Below, piece after piece: positions 1-7,695 of a stretch of 10,776 nucleotides of DNA. The notes under the pieces were generated by a model. That model was given only the letters and a program-made list of their open reading frames with translations. It made no database searches and was not told the DNA's origin. The translations under genes were made by a program, and so were the position numbers. This DNA comes from Actinomycetota bacterium (GTDB taxonomy: Bacteria; Actinomycetota; Acidimicrobiia; Acidimicrobiales; BP-101): assembly GCA_030838265.1 (NCBI GenBank), contig JAUTXA010000255.1, positions 1 to 10,776 of the forward strand, given 5' to 3'. Every line of letters starts with the position of its first letter. Position 1 is the first letter of the stretch.

Positions 1-479
1 AACCAGAACGAGATCAAGAAGTACGAACAGGCTCCGACGCCCTCCCACCCCAGGAAGGTGAGGAGGTAGTTGTCGGCCAGCACCAGCATGAGCATCGAGA
101 AGGCGAACAGGTTGAGGTAGACGAAGAACGTGGGGTAACGCTCGTCGTGGCTCATGTAGCCCACCGAGTAGAGGTGGATGAGCGTGCCGATGCCCGTCAC
201 GAACAGGGCCATGGTGATCGACAACGGGTCGAGCAGCAGGGCCACGTTCACGTGGAGAGCGCCGACCGGGAGCCAGGTGAAGATCTGCTTGGTGACGGCC
301 CGATGCTCCGCTGAGCGGCCGAGCAGGCTCACAAAGGTGACAAGGGTGGCAACGAACGAGCCACCGATGGCGGCGGTCGCCAGCCAGCCCGCACCGGGGT
401 TGCCCATGCGCCGGCCGAAGACCAAGACCAGCAGGAAGCCGGCGAGGGGCAGGGCGGGGATGAGGTAGGCGGCGTTCAC
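1..479 (-). CDS. nuoL: NADH-quinone oxidoreductase subunit L (NuoL), 5' part only
   Basis: NuoL is the distal antiporter-like subunit of the complex I membrane arm and takes part in proton translocation. Only the first 159 codons lie in the window; the gene runs off the left edge after ...SFW. The visible part has several hydrophobic segments: residues 4-21, 33-54, 76-106, 116-135 and 137 onward. It carries the family signature DERYPTFFVYLNLFAFSML (112-130) followed by NYLLTFLGWEGVGACSYFL. Glu146 in GWEG matches the essential TM5 glutamate (E144 in E. coli NuoL). I chose GTG at 479: no in-frame ATG, GTG or TTG lies in the preceding codons down to the end of nuoK, the downstream peptide is a typical NuoL N-terminus (AAYLIPALPLAGFLL), and an AAGGG lies about 13 bases upstream. 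It begins 8 bases after the nuoK stop. nuoM and nuoN are expected next, outside the window. Confidence 0.96.
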   Translation of the reverse strand, partial: MNAAYLIPALPLAGFLLVLVFGRRMGNPGAGWLATAAIGGSFVATLVTFVSLLGRSAEHRAVTKQIFTWLPVGALHVNVALLLDPLSITMALFVTGIGTLIHLYSVGYMSHDERYPTFFVYLNLFAFSMLMLVLADNYLLTFLGWEGVGACSYFLISFW

Positions 480-487
480 GGGGGAGG

Positions 488-793
488 TCAGCCCTTGAGC
501 AGGTGGAGGTCGTCGGCCGTGACGCCGGTGCGACGGCGGAAGATGGAGACGATGATGCCGAGGCCGATCACCACTTCGGCCGCGGCCACGACCAGGACGA
601 AGAACACGAGGGACTGGCCGCCGATGTCGTTGAGGACGCGGGCGAAGGTGACGAACGTGAGGTTGACGGCGTTGAGCATGAGCTCGACGCACATGAACAT
701 CACCAGCACGTTGCGCCTGATCAGCAGGCCCACGGCGCCAATGGTGAAGAGCATGGCGGCGAGGACGAGGTAGGGCCCGGCTCCGATGCTCAC
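488..793 (-). CDS. nuoK: NADH-quinone oxidoreductase subunit K (NuoK)
   Basis: NuoK is a small membrane subunit (MrpC-like) of the complex I proton-pumping arm. The product is 101 residues, the usual family length, with three hydrophobic helices at about 6-25, 29-52 and 60-86. Two buried membrane glutamates essential for proton transfer are present: Glu37 in MCVELMLNAVNL and Glu73 in AAAEVVIGLGI, matching E36 and E72 of E. coli. The start is GTG at 793, overlapping the nuoJ stop as GTGA (4 bases), which implies translational coupling. Longer in-frame extensions upstream would run through nuoJ and read as arginine-rich, non-membrane sequence, so I rejected them. The C-terminus TADDLHLLKG is the normal family ending. 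Identification is secure. Confidence 0.97.
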   Translation of the reverse strand: MSIGAGPYLVLAAMLFTIGAVGLLIRRNVLVMFMCVELMLNAVNLTFVTFARVLNDIGGQSLVFFVLVVAAAEVVIGLGIIVSIFRRRTGVTADDLHLLKG

Positions 794-1368
794 GCCTTCG
801 CCCCTTCGTCTGCGCCGTCGGGCTCGGCCACCGTGGGACGGCGGGCCAGCACCACGGCGCCGACCACCGCGATCACCAGCAGGATCGATGTGGCTTCGAA
901 GGGCAGCAGGTACCGGGTGAAGATCGACCGCGCCAGCTTCTCGACGTTGGTGCCCGGGCCGTCGGCGGGCCCGGCCACGGCGATGGCGCCCGTGGCCCAC
1001 TGGGTGCGGGCGAGGAGGAGCAGCTCGCCGAGGGAGAGCACGCCGAGGACGATGGCCGTCGGGCGCTGGCCCTTGAGCTGCTCGACCTCGAGCACCTCTT
1101 CCTTGTCGACGCCCAGCAGCATGATGACGAAGAGGAAGAGCACCACGATGGCGCCGGCGTAGACGATCACCTGGACGGCGGCCAGGAAGTGGGCCTGCTG
1201 CTCGACGAACAGCACGGCGACGCCGAAGAGGGTCATGACCAGCATCAGGGCCGAGTGCACCGGGTTCCGGGCCAGCACCACCCCGACCGCACCGGCCAGG
1301 ACGATGATGGCCGAGACGGTGAACACGGCCAGATCGGCGGTGGCTGCCCCCAGCAGCGGGTGCAGCAT
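790..1368 (-). CDS. nuoJ: NADH-quinone oxidoreductase subunit J (NuoJ)
   Basis: NuoJ is the five-helix membrane subunit of complex I next to NuoA, NuoK and NuoH; its third helix links the quinone site to the proton path. The protein is 192 residues. Hydrophobic segments are at about 12-33, 38-57, 62-86, 103-121 and 158-175. The typical NuoJ signature is clear: RNPVHSALMLVMTLFGVAVLF (34-54), then AAVQVIVYAGAIVVLFLFVIM (63-83), which contains the conserved Tyr-Ala-Gly-Ala of the TM3 bulge. The late loop LPFEATSILLVIAVVGAVVLA is also family-like. Length is close to E. coli NuoJ and shorter than some mycobacterial homologues, which have longer C-terminal tails. The start is ATG at 1368, sharing one base with the nuoI stop (TGATG). 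The last four bases overlap the nuoK start. Confidence 0.96.
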   Translation of the reverse strand: MLHPLLGAATADLAVFTVSAIIVLAGAVGVVLARNPVHSALMLVMTLFGVAVLFVEQQAHFLAAVQVIVYAGAIVVLFLFVIMLLGVDKEEVLEVEQLKGQRPTAIVLGVLSLGELLLLARTQWATGAIAVAGPADGPGTNVEKLARSIFTRYLLPFEATSILLVIAVVGAVVLARRPTVAEPDGADEGAKA

Positions 1369-2015
1369 CAGTGTCCGTCCCCACCCTCGGGATCGGCGGC
1401 GGGAGCCTCGGAGTCGAGCGGCTTGGGGCGGGCGACCACCTGCGGCGGCTCCGGGGGGCGCACGCCGTAACCCAGCTCGCCCGACCATTGGGTTGTGCCT
1501 TCGAAGGCGGCGCTGCCCGACGGCGACGTGGCCCGCATCCACGACGACGTGTCCTGGCGCGACGTCTCGTTCCAGTCCTCCCATGGCAGCTGCTGCGGGT
1601 TGCCGTCGTCGGCCACCACCAGCTCGGACTTGGTGTAGATGGCGTCCTGGCGGTTGGTGAAGGAGAACTCGAACAGCTTCGACTCGGTGATGGCCTCGGT
1701 CGGGCAGGCCTCGACGCACAGGTCGCAGTGGATGCAGCGCAGGTAGTTGATCTCGTAGACGAACCCGTAGCGCTCGCCCGGCGAGACCGGCGCGTCCTCG
1801 GGGTTGTCGGCCCCCCGCACGTAGATGCAGCGGGCTGGGCAGACACCGGCGCACAGCTCGCAGCCGATGCACTTCTCCATGCCGTCCTCGTAGCGGTTCA
1901 GGACGTGACGGCCGTGGAAGCGCTCGGGCTTGGGACGCTTGTGCTCCGGATACTGCACGGTGACCACGTGGCCGATCTGCTCGGCCGTGACCTTGAAGCC
2001 CTTGAAGAAGCTCAC
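1368..2015 (-). CDS. nuoI: NADH-quinone oxidoreductase subunit I (NuoI), 2x[4Fe-4S] ferredoxin-like subunit
   Basis: NuoI is the peripheral subunit that passes electrons from the NuoG clusters to N2 on NuoB. The 215-residue product has two 4Fe-4S ferredoxin motifs: C49-x2-C52-x2-C55-x3-C59-P and C94-x2-C97-x2-C100-x3-C104-P, which bind clusters N6a and N6b. The N-terminal segment (SFFKGFKVTAEQIGHVVTVQYP) is the amphipathic lead-in typical of the family. From about residue 145 the protein continues as a polar, Pro/Ser/Glu-rich tail of about 70 residues with no cysteines; comparable tails occur in other actinobacterial NuoI proteins. The start is GTG at 2015, forming a GTGA overlap with the nuoH stop. 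The same frame stays open further upstream across nuoH, but that extension is arginine-rich shadow sequence. It ends with TGATG into nuoJ. Confidence 0.97.
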   Translation of the reverse strand: MSFFKGFKVTAEQIGHVVTVQYPEHKRPKPERFHGRHVLNRYEDGMEKCIGCELCAGVCPARCIYVRGADNPEDAPVSPGERYGFVYEINYLRCIHCDLCVEACPTEAITESKLFEFSFTNRQDAIYTKSELVVADDGNPQQLPWEDWNETSRQDTSSWMRATSPSGSAAFEGTTQWSGELGYGVRPPEPPQVVARPKPLDSEAPAADPEGGDGH

Positions 2016-3205
2016 GGCGTCACCCCGCCCCGGGCAAAGGTGGAGGCGGAACGCTCTCGGCCGACCCGCATGGCTCGAGCCAGCATGGCCCAGGCCAGCA
2101 GACCGAGTACCAAGCCCACCCCGGCGTACCAAAGCTCGAGCTGGATGGCGGCCATGATCAGCAGCCAGCCCAACGATGCCGGGATGAGGACCTTCCAGCC
2201 GAGGTCCATCAGCTGGTCGTAGCGGAGGCGAGGCAGCGTGGCCCGCAGCCACACGTAGGTGAACAGGAAGACGAACAGCTTGGCGACGAACCAGAGGATG
2301 GGCCACAGCCAGGTGAGGAAGTGGAAGCCCGGCCCGCTGGGCCCGCCGAGGAACAAGGTGACCACGACCGCCGACATGGTGATGGTGTTCATGAACTCGG
2401 CCAGAAAGAAGAGGGCGAAGCGGATGGACGAGTACTCGGTGTGGAAGCCGCCCACCAGCTCCTGCTCGGCCTCGACCAGGTCAAACGGCGGACGGTTCAG
2501 CTCGGCGGTGGCCGCGATCATGAAGATGAAGAAGGGGATGAGGCCAGCCTTGAGGATGAAGAGATTCGTGACGCCGCCGCTCTGGGCCGTGACGATGTCG
2601 TGCGTCGAGAGCGAGCCGGCCAGCAGGACGATCGTCGCCACCGAGAGGCCCATGGCCGCCTCGTAGGAGACCATCTGGGCCGAGGCCCGCACCGACCCGA
2701 GCAATGGATACTTCGAACCCGACGCCCAGCCCGCCAGCATCACGCCGTAGACCGCGACCGACGACATGGCCAGCAGGAACAGGATGCCGATCGGAGGGTC
2801 AGCCAGCTGCAGGAAGGTCTTGTGGTGGGCGATGGTGATCGTGCCGCCCACGGGGACGATGGCGAAGGCCAGGAAAGCCGGGACCAACGAGAGATAGGGC
2901 GCCAGCTTGAACACCCGGCGGTCGGCCCTGTCGGGCAGCAGGTCCTCCTTGAAGAAGAGCTTGATGCCGTCGGCCAGGGTCTGGAGGATGCCGAAAGGAC
3001 CGGCCCGGTTGGGGCCGATGCGGTTCTGCATGTCAGAGATGACCTTGCGCTCGAACCAGACCATGAAGAGAACGCCGACCAGAAGGACGACGAAGGTGAC
3101 GACCGCCTTCAACACCACGATGGCGAGGGTGGCGAGAGTGTCGCCGGCCCCGCCCGAGAAGAGCGGATCGCCGACGGCCACGAGATGGGCCAGGGCCACG
3201 GGCAT
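2012..3205 (-). CDS. nuoH: NADH-quinone oxidoreductase subunit H (NuoH)
   Basis: NuoH is the membrane subunit that forms the quinone-binding chamber with NuoB and NuoD and starts the chain of buried charges that couples electron transfer to proton pumping. The protein is 397 residues with about eight to nine hydrophobic helices. Signature loops are intact: FERKVISDMQNRIGPNRAGP (51-70), the following TLADGIKLFFKED, and AELNRPPFDLVEAEQELVGG (234-253) followed by FHTEYSSIRFALFFLAEF. These carry the conserved acidic residues of the quinone cavity and E-channel. I used ATG at 3205, which shares one base with the nuoG stop (TGATG). An adjacent GTG at 3208 (GTG-ATG) is an equally possible start, one codon longer. 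A weak AGGA/GAG purine stretch lies 5-13 bases upstream. The C-terminal 15 residues are polar. Confidence 0.97.
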   Translation of the reverse strand: MPVALAHLVAVGDPLFSGGAGDTLATLAIVVLKAVVTFVVLLVGVLFMVWFERKVISDMQNRIGPNRAGPFGILQTLADGIKLFFKEDLLPDRADRRVFKLAPYLSLVPAFLAFAIVPVGGTITIAHHKTFLQLADPPIGILFLLAMSSVAVYGVMLAGWASGSKYPLLGSVRASAQMVSYEAAMGLSVATIVLLAGSLSTHDIVTAQSGGVTNLFILKAGLIPFFIFMIAATAELNRPPFDLVEAEQELVGGFHTEYSSIRFALFFLAEFMNTITMSAVVVTLFLGGPSGPGFHFLTWLWPILWFVAKLFVFLFTYVWLRATLPRLRYDQLMDLGWKVLIPASLGWLLIMAAIQLELWYAGVGLVLGLLAWAMLARAMRVGRERSASTFARGGVTP

Positions 3206-5784
3206 CACGTCGTCTCGATCCTGACATCGTTGACAGCAAGGGAGCCATCGATGAGGTCAGCGGCCGGCTCGCTAGGGAGGTTGAACGGCAGCGACGCGGA
3301 ACCGCGAGGGACGCCTGCGTCGGCCACGACCTCGAGCACCATGGTGGCTCGAGGGGCTTGGAGCCGGATCCGCCCGCCCGTCGTCAGGCCCAGACGATCG
3401 AGGTCGTACGGGTTCACCCGCAACTTGCCCTTGGCCACCAGCCCGGCGAGGGAAGGCGAGCGCCGCACCGAGGTGGCGCTGTCATAGAGCTTGTGGCCGG
3501 TCACGAGCCGCAGGGAGTACGAGTCGAGGGCGGGCACGTCGCCGGCGCGCTCGGGGGCGGCGAACGAGAGGAGGGCCGGCCGGTTGACCGGCGCTTCTCC
3601 GGTCGCATCGGCGCCGGCCGCCTCGTCGTCGGTGTCGGCCGTCGCCTCCGTGGGGGCTGCCGGCAGCGGCGTCACCACGCCGTCGCGGCTCGCCCTGGCG
3701 CTGAGGGTGGCGGTGGTCAGGCCGGCATGAGAGGGAGCCAGGCGCTCGATCTCGGCCCAGATCGACTCAAGGCTGTCGAAGCCGAGGTCACCCCCAAGGC
3801 GGACCGCCAGCTCGGAGGCGATCATCCAGTCGGGCCAGGCCACGCCGGGCGGGGTGACCTTCTGGCCCAGCCGGCTCACCCGGCCCTCGAGGTTGGTCGT
3901 GGTGCCCGCCCGCTCGGCATAGGTAGCAGCCGGAAGCACGACGTCGGCATGGCGCGACGAGTCGGTGAGGAAGGTGTCGACGGCGACAACGAACCCGGCA
4001 CCCGCGATGGCCCGTCGAGCGAGCTGGCGGTCAGGGAAATCGTTGGCCGGGTCGGCGCCCAGCAGGATGAGGGCCTGCAGGCGGCCGTCGGCGGCCGTGG
4101 TGAGGATGCCCAGGGTGTCGAGGCCGGGCTCGGCAGGGAGGGCTCCCCACTCGCGGCCGAACCAGTCCCGTCCGTCGGCCAGGGCGACGCGGCCCGGGAG
4201 GACGCCGGGCGCCAAGCCCATGTCGAGGGCGCCGTGAACGTTGGCCCGGCGCAGGGCGGGCAGGAAGCGAGCACCGGGCAGGCGGGCCAGCACGCCAGCC
4301 GCCTCGGCCACCGACGATCCGTACTCAGCCAGCGAGGGACGACCGAGGACGACCACGGCGTTGCCGGCAGAGATCAGCTCGCGGGCCGCGGCGATGGCGG
4401 CCGCCGACACACCGGCGACGTCGGCGTCTTCACCGCCACCACCCTCGACCAGCGCCCGCGCCAGCAAGGCGACCTCGCCGGGCCGATAGCCGAGCGAGGC
4501 GGCGGCGTAGCGGGTGAGGCCGGTCGAGTGCGGCGTCAGCTCGACGATCTTGGTCTTCCCGTCGACCGCGGCCGCTCGCAGCCGCAGGTAGAGGACCGGG
4601 AGCTCTTCCTTCAGATCGGGGCCCAGCAGGATGACGACGGGAGCGCGGCAGGCGTCGTCGATGGTGGCCCGGGGAAGGCCCAGAACGGCGGCGGCCGGCA
4701 GCCCGTCGCCCAGCTGACAGTCGACGTGGTCGGTGCCGAGGACGACCTTGGCCAGCTTGGCCCACGCGAAGGCGTCCTCGTTAGGAAGCCGGGCGCCGCC
4801 GATGACGGCCACCGAGCCCTTGCCGTGCAGCTTGGTCACGTCGGCCAGGCCCTTGGCCGCGGCGGCCAGCGCCTCGCCCCACGACGCCTCGATCAGCTCG
4901 TCCCCCTTGCGCACGAGTGGGGCCGTGACTCGCTCGTCGCTGTTGACCGCCTCGAAGTCGAAGCGGCCGCGGTCGCAGAGCCAGCCGTGGTTGACGGGGT
5001 CGGCGTCGACGCCGAGGTAGCGCGTCAACTTGGCCCCCGAGGACTGGACCGCGACCCGGCAGCCGACGGCGCAGCTCGTGCATGTGCTCTCGACCTGCTC
5101 GAGGTCCCACGGCCGCGCCTTGAAGCGGTACGGCGTCGCGGTCAGAGCGCCGACCGGGCAGATCTGCACCGTGTTGCCGCTGAAGTACGACGAGAACGGG
5201 AGATCGGGAAAGGTGTTGACCTCGATGCTCGCACCGCGGCCTACGAACTCAATGAGCGGATCGCCGGCCACTTCGTCTGCGAACCGTGTGCAGCGATCGC
5301 ACTGGATGCAGCGCTCGCGGTCGAGCAACACAAGGTCGGAGAGGTTGATGGGCTTGGCCCAGTGCCGCTTCTCCTCCACAAATCGGGTCTCGCCCGGACC
5401 GAAGGTGAGGGTCTGATCCTGTAGCGGGCACTCCCCGCCCTTGTCACAGACGGGACAATCGAGGGGATGGTTGACGAGAAGGAACTCGAGGACGCCGTCC
5501 TGCGCCTTCTTCACCTCAGGCGAATCGGTGACGACCTCTTGGCCTTCGGCAACCGCAACGTAACAAGCGGGTGAGAGAGCGAAGCCGCGTGGACCCTTGA
5601 CCTGAACGAGGCACATCCGGCACATGCCGACGGGCCGCATCCGCGGGTGGTAGCAGAACCGCGGGATGTAGACGCCGTTGCGCTCGGCGGCGGCGATGAT
5701 CATCTCGCCCGGTTGGGCGGCGATGACCTTGCCGTCGACCGTGATCGAGACCGTGTCCGTTGACGTCTCGGGCGCGTCAGCCAT
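3205..5784 (-). CDS. nuoG: NADH-quinone oxidoreductase subunit G (NuoG), FeS and molybdopterin-fold subunit
   Basis: NuoG is the large peripheral subunit carrying most FeS clusters between FMN and the membrane. It has 859 residues. Visible ligands: [2Fe-2S] N1b at C44, C55, C58, C74; N5 at H106, C110, C113, C119 (HPLDCPVCDKGGEC); N4 at C159, C162, C165 and C209. A CxxCxxxCx27C set at C235, C238, C242, C270 matches the off-pathway N7 site found in only some bacterial NuoG proteins. From about residue 280 the sequence follows the molybdopterin oxidoreductase fold, which in complex I is structural only. Residues ~705-735 form an Ala/Asp/Glu/Pro-rich linker before a C-terminal beta domain (755-859). 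I chose ATG at 5784 because GGAG sits 9 bases upstream; an in-frame ATG at 5799 would add MEPAP but has a poor ribosome site. It overlaps nuoF by 8 bases. Confidence 0.97.
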   Translation of the reverse strand: MADAPETSTDTVSITVDGKVIAAQPGEMIIAAAERNGVYIPRFCYHPRMRPVGMCRMCLVQVKGPRGFALSPACYVAVAEGQEVVTDSPEVKKAQDGVLEFLLVNHPLDCPVCDKGGECPLQDQTLTFGPGETRFVEEKRHWAKPINLSDLVLLDRERCIQCDRCTRFADEVAGDPLIEFVGRGASIEVNTFPDLPFSSYFSGNTVQICPVGALTATPYRFKARPWDLEQVESTCTSCAVGCRVAVQSSGAKLTRYLGVDADPVNHGWLCDRGRFDFEAVNSDERVTAPLVRKGDELIEASWGEALAAAAKGLADVTKLHGKGSVAVIGGARLPNEDAFAWAKLAKVVLGTDHVDCQLGDGLPAAAVLGLPRATIDDACRAPVVILLGPDLKEELPVLYLRLRAAAVDGKTKIVELTPHSTGLTRYAAASLGYRPGEVALLARALVEGGGGEDADVAGVSAAAIAAARELISAGNAVVVLGRPSLAEYGSSVAEAAGVLARLPGARFLPALRRANVHGALDMGLAPGVLPGRVALADGRDWFGREWGALPAEPGLDTLGILTTAADGRLQALILLGADPANDFPDRQLARRAIAGAGFVVAVDTFLTDSSRHADVVLPAATYAERAGTTTNLEGRVSRLGQKVTPPGVAWPDWMIASELAVRLGGDLGFDSLESIWAEIERLAPSHAGLTTATLSARASRDGVVTPLPAAPTEATADTDDEAAGADATGEAPVNRPALLSFAAPERAGDVPALDSYSLRLVTGHKLYDSATSVRRSPSLAGLVAKGKLRVNPYDLDRLGLTTGGRIRLQAPRATMVLEVVADAGVPRGSASLPFNLPSEPAADLIDGSLAVNDVRIETT

Positions 5785-7096
5785 AGGGGCAGGCTCCATC
5801 TTTGATGTGCGTCAGGAACTCGTCCCGGAACATCCCCAGCGCCGAGACGATGGGGGGCGGGATCGAGGGACCGAGCGGGCAGATGGTGGTCATGTTGGGC
5901 GGCCACCTCGACGGCCACTGCACACCTGGGCTGATGTTGTCGCACACGTCCATGAGCAGGTCGAGGTCGTCCGGGCGGCCGTCACCGGCCTCGATTCGGT
6001 ACATGATCTTGTCGAGCCACGAGCTGCCTTCACGGCACGGCGTGCACTGGCCGCACGACTCACGCGAGAAGAAGCGCACGAGCCGCCACGCGGCGCGGAC
6101 CATGCAGGTTGAGCTGTCCATGGCGATGATCGAGCCGGAGCCCATCATCGAACCGCCCTCGCCCTTGACCTTTGTCTCGTCGAGCGCCATGTCGAGGCGG
6201 TCGGGGCCGAACCAAAACGACGACGCGCCGCCCGGAATGAAGGCCTTCAGCTCGGCCCCGTTGCGGATCCCCGCTCCGAAGCGCGGGTCGTAGATCAGAT
6301 CGCGGAAGGTGTTCTTGGCCAGCTCGACCTCGTAGTTGCCCGGCTTCTTGACGTGGCCCGAGACGGCGAACAGCCGCGTGCCCGTGGCTTGCGGCTCACC
6401 CAACGCGGCGAAGGCGGCGCCGCCATTGACGACGATCCACGGGATGTTCGACATCGTCTCGACGTTGTTGACGATCGTCGGCGCGCCGTAGAGGCCCATG
6501 ACAGCCGGGAAGTACGGCGGCTTGATGCGGGGAAATCCGCGCTTGCCCTCGAGGCTCTCCAGCAGTGCGGTCTCGTCGCCGCAGATGTACGCGCCCGCGC
6601 CGGGGTGGATCACGACGTCGAGGGAGAAGTCGGATCCGAAGATGCGGTTCCCTGCCGCGCCGTGCCCATAGGCCTCGTTGAGGGCCTGCGTCATGCGCTC
6701 GATCCCGAGGGCAAACTCACCACGGACGTAGATGAAGGCCTGGGCCGCGCCGATGGCGTACGCCGTGATGATCGTGCCTTCGATGATTTGGTGCGGATCC
6801 TCCTCGAGGAGCATGTGGTCTTTGAATGTGGCGGGCTCGCTCTCGTCGCCGTTGACGACGAGGTACGTCGGATCGGCCTTGCGGAGCATCGACCACTTGC
6901 GCCCGGCGGGGAAGCCGGCGCCACCACGTCCGAGCAGGTTGGCGGTGTCGACCTCGGTCTGCACTTCCTCACGAGTCATCGTCGTCACGGCCTTGCGCAG
7001 CGCCTCGTAGCCGCCGCTGGCGAGGTAGCCGCGCAACGTGTGCGAGTCCGGCGTGCCGATGTGGGCGGTGACGATGGGGGCGACGGTGGTGGCCAC
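5777..7096 (-). CDS. nuoF: NADH-quinone oxidoreductase subunit F (NuoF), NADH- and FMN-binding subunit
   Basis: NuoF is the catalytic subunit that oxidises NADH, holding FMN and the [4Fe-4S] cluster N3 at the tip of the peripheral arm. The protein has 439 residues, near the E. coli length. Seen in order: the FMN/NADH glycine-rich loop LLGRGGAGFPAGRKW (54-68), VNGDESEPATFKDH (81-94), the second nucleotide motif HPGAGAYICGDETALLESLE (164-183) followed by GKRGFPR, and the N3 ligands C348, C351, C354 (SCGQCTPCREG) with C406 in TICPLGPS. Just before C406 the loop reads GVQWPSRWPPNMTTIC, about four residues longer than the usual form. GTG at 7096 is the start: it shares one base with the nuoE stop (TAGTG), and GGGGAG lies 8 bases upstream. 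The adjacent upstream codon is not a start codon. Confidence 0.97.
   Translation of the reverse strand: MATTVAPIVTAHIGTPDSHTLRGYLASGGYEALRKAVTTMTREEVQTEVDTANLLGRGGAGFPAGRKWSMLRKADPTYLVVNGDESEPATFKDHMLLEEDPHQIIEGTIITAYAIGAAQAFIYVRGEFALGIERMTQALNEAYGHGAAGNRIFGSDFSLDVVIHPGAGAYICGDETALLESLEGKRGFPRIKPPYFPAVMGLYGAPTIVNNVETMSNIPWIVVNGGAAFAALGEPQATGTRLFAVSGHVKKPGNYEVELAKNTFRDLIYDPRFGAGIRNGAELKAFIPGGASSFWFGPDRLDMALDETKVKGEGGSMMGSGSIIAMDSSTCMVRAAWRLVRFFSRESCGQCTPCREGSSWLDKIMYRIEAGDGRPDDLDLLMDVCDNISPGVQWPSRWPPNMTTICPLGPSIPPPIVSALGMFRDEFLTHIKDGACPYG
5794..5797 (-). promoter_or_regulatory. Ribosome binding site deciding the nuoG start
   Basis: GGAG nine bases before the ATG at 5784, inside the 3' end of nuoF. 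It favours that start over the in-frame ATG at 5799, whose upstream bases are only weakly purine-rich. Confidence 0.6.
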
Positions 7097-7695
7097 TACG
7101 ACCGCTCCCCGCTCTCGAGCTCGGGAACCGACGTGGATTCGACGGCAGCCGCGGCCTCGAGCCCGACCGTGCGGCGCACGCGGCACAGCGTTCCGTGCGG
7201 GGGAACGGTCTCGGCCAGACGGCCCGCAGTCAGGTCGCCGACCAACGAGTCGAAGCCCTCGTTGGTGACGTCGCCGAAGAACCGCCAGTTCACCGTGAGG
7301 CAGGGGGCGTTGCCGCAGAGCCCGATGCACTCGACCTCCTCGACGGTGAACTGGCCGTCGGGTGTGGTGCCGCCGGCCTTGACCCCCAACGACTGCTCGG
7401 CGTGCTCGAGCAATTCGTAGCCACCGTTGAGAAGGCAGGCGATGTTGGTGCAGACCGAGACCAAGTAGTTCCCCACAGGGTGCGTGAAGAACATGTCGTA
7501 GAAAGTGGCCGTGCCGTACACCTCGGCCTGGGAGAGGCCGAGAAGCTCAGCCACGTGGGCCATGCCCTCTTCGGTGAGGAAGCCGTTCTGCTCTTGGACG
7601 AGGTGCAGGATGGGCAGCATCGCTGACCGCGGCTCCGGGTAGAGGGCGATGGTGGCGATGGCGCGCGGCAGGAAGTCAGGGCCGAGCCGAGACAT
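7096..7695 (-). CDS. nuoE: NADH-quinone oxidoreductase subunit E (NuoE), [2Fe-2S] thioredoxin-like subunit
   Basis: NuoE (24-kDa subunit) binds the [2Fe-2S] cluster N1a and sits beside NuoF, where it is thought to modulate electron storage near FMN. The 199-residue product has an N-terminal helical part (IATIALYPEPRSAMLPILHL, then VQEQNGFLTEEGMAHVAELL). The thioredoxin-like ferredoxin domain follows: VYGTATFYDMFF (59-70), the first ligand pair C82-x4-C87 (VCTNIACLLNGG) and the second pair C123-x3-C127 (VECIGLCGNAPC). These match the N1a ligand spacing of the family. The last ~35 residues are Ala/Glu-rich and poorly conserved. The ATG start at 7695 shares one base with the nuoD stop (TGATG), and a strong GGAGGT lies 9 bases upstream inside the end of nuoD. 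Upstream in-frame continuation is shadow sequence. Confidence 0.97.
   Translation of the reverse strand: MSRLGPDFLPRAIATIALYPEPRSAMLPILHLVQEQNGFLTEEGMAHVAELLGLSQAEVYGTATFYDMFFTHPVGNYLVSVCTNIACLLNGGYELLEHAEQSLGVKAGGTTPDGQFTVEEVECIGLCGNAPCLTVNWRFFGDVTNEGFDSLVGDLTAGRLAETVPPHGTLCRVRRTVGLEAAAAVESTSVPELESGERS

Noticed and set aside
488..1846. 452-codon minus-strand frame joining nuoI-region, nuoJ-region and nuoK sequence
   Set aside because: Only the last 101 codons are NuoK. The rest is arginine/proline-rich out-of-frame reading of nuoJ and nuoI, so a NuoK fusion is not supported.
2321..3487. Plus-strand open frame of 388 codons opposite nuoH and the end of nuoG
   Set aside because: The translation is dominated by Arg, Asp, Glu and His, which is what antisense reading of hydrophobic membrane-helix codons gives. 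It crosses a gene boundary without regard to it.
3358..5424. Plus-strand open frame of 688 codons opposite nuoG
   Set aside because: It is a shadow of the GC-rich nuoG codons on the opposite strand. Its translation is rich in Gly, Arg, Gln and His without domain structure, while the minus strand encodes an unmistakable NuoG with all cluster ligands.
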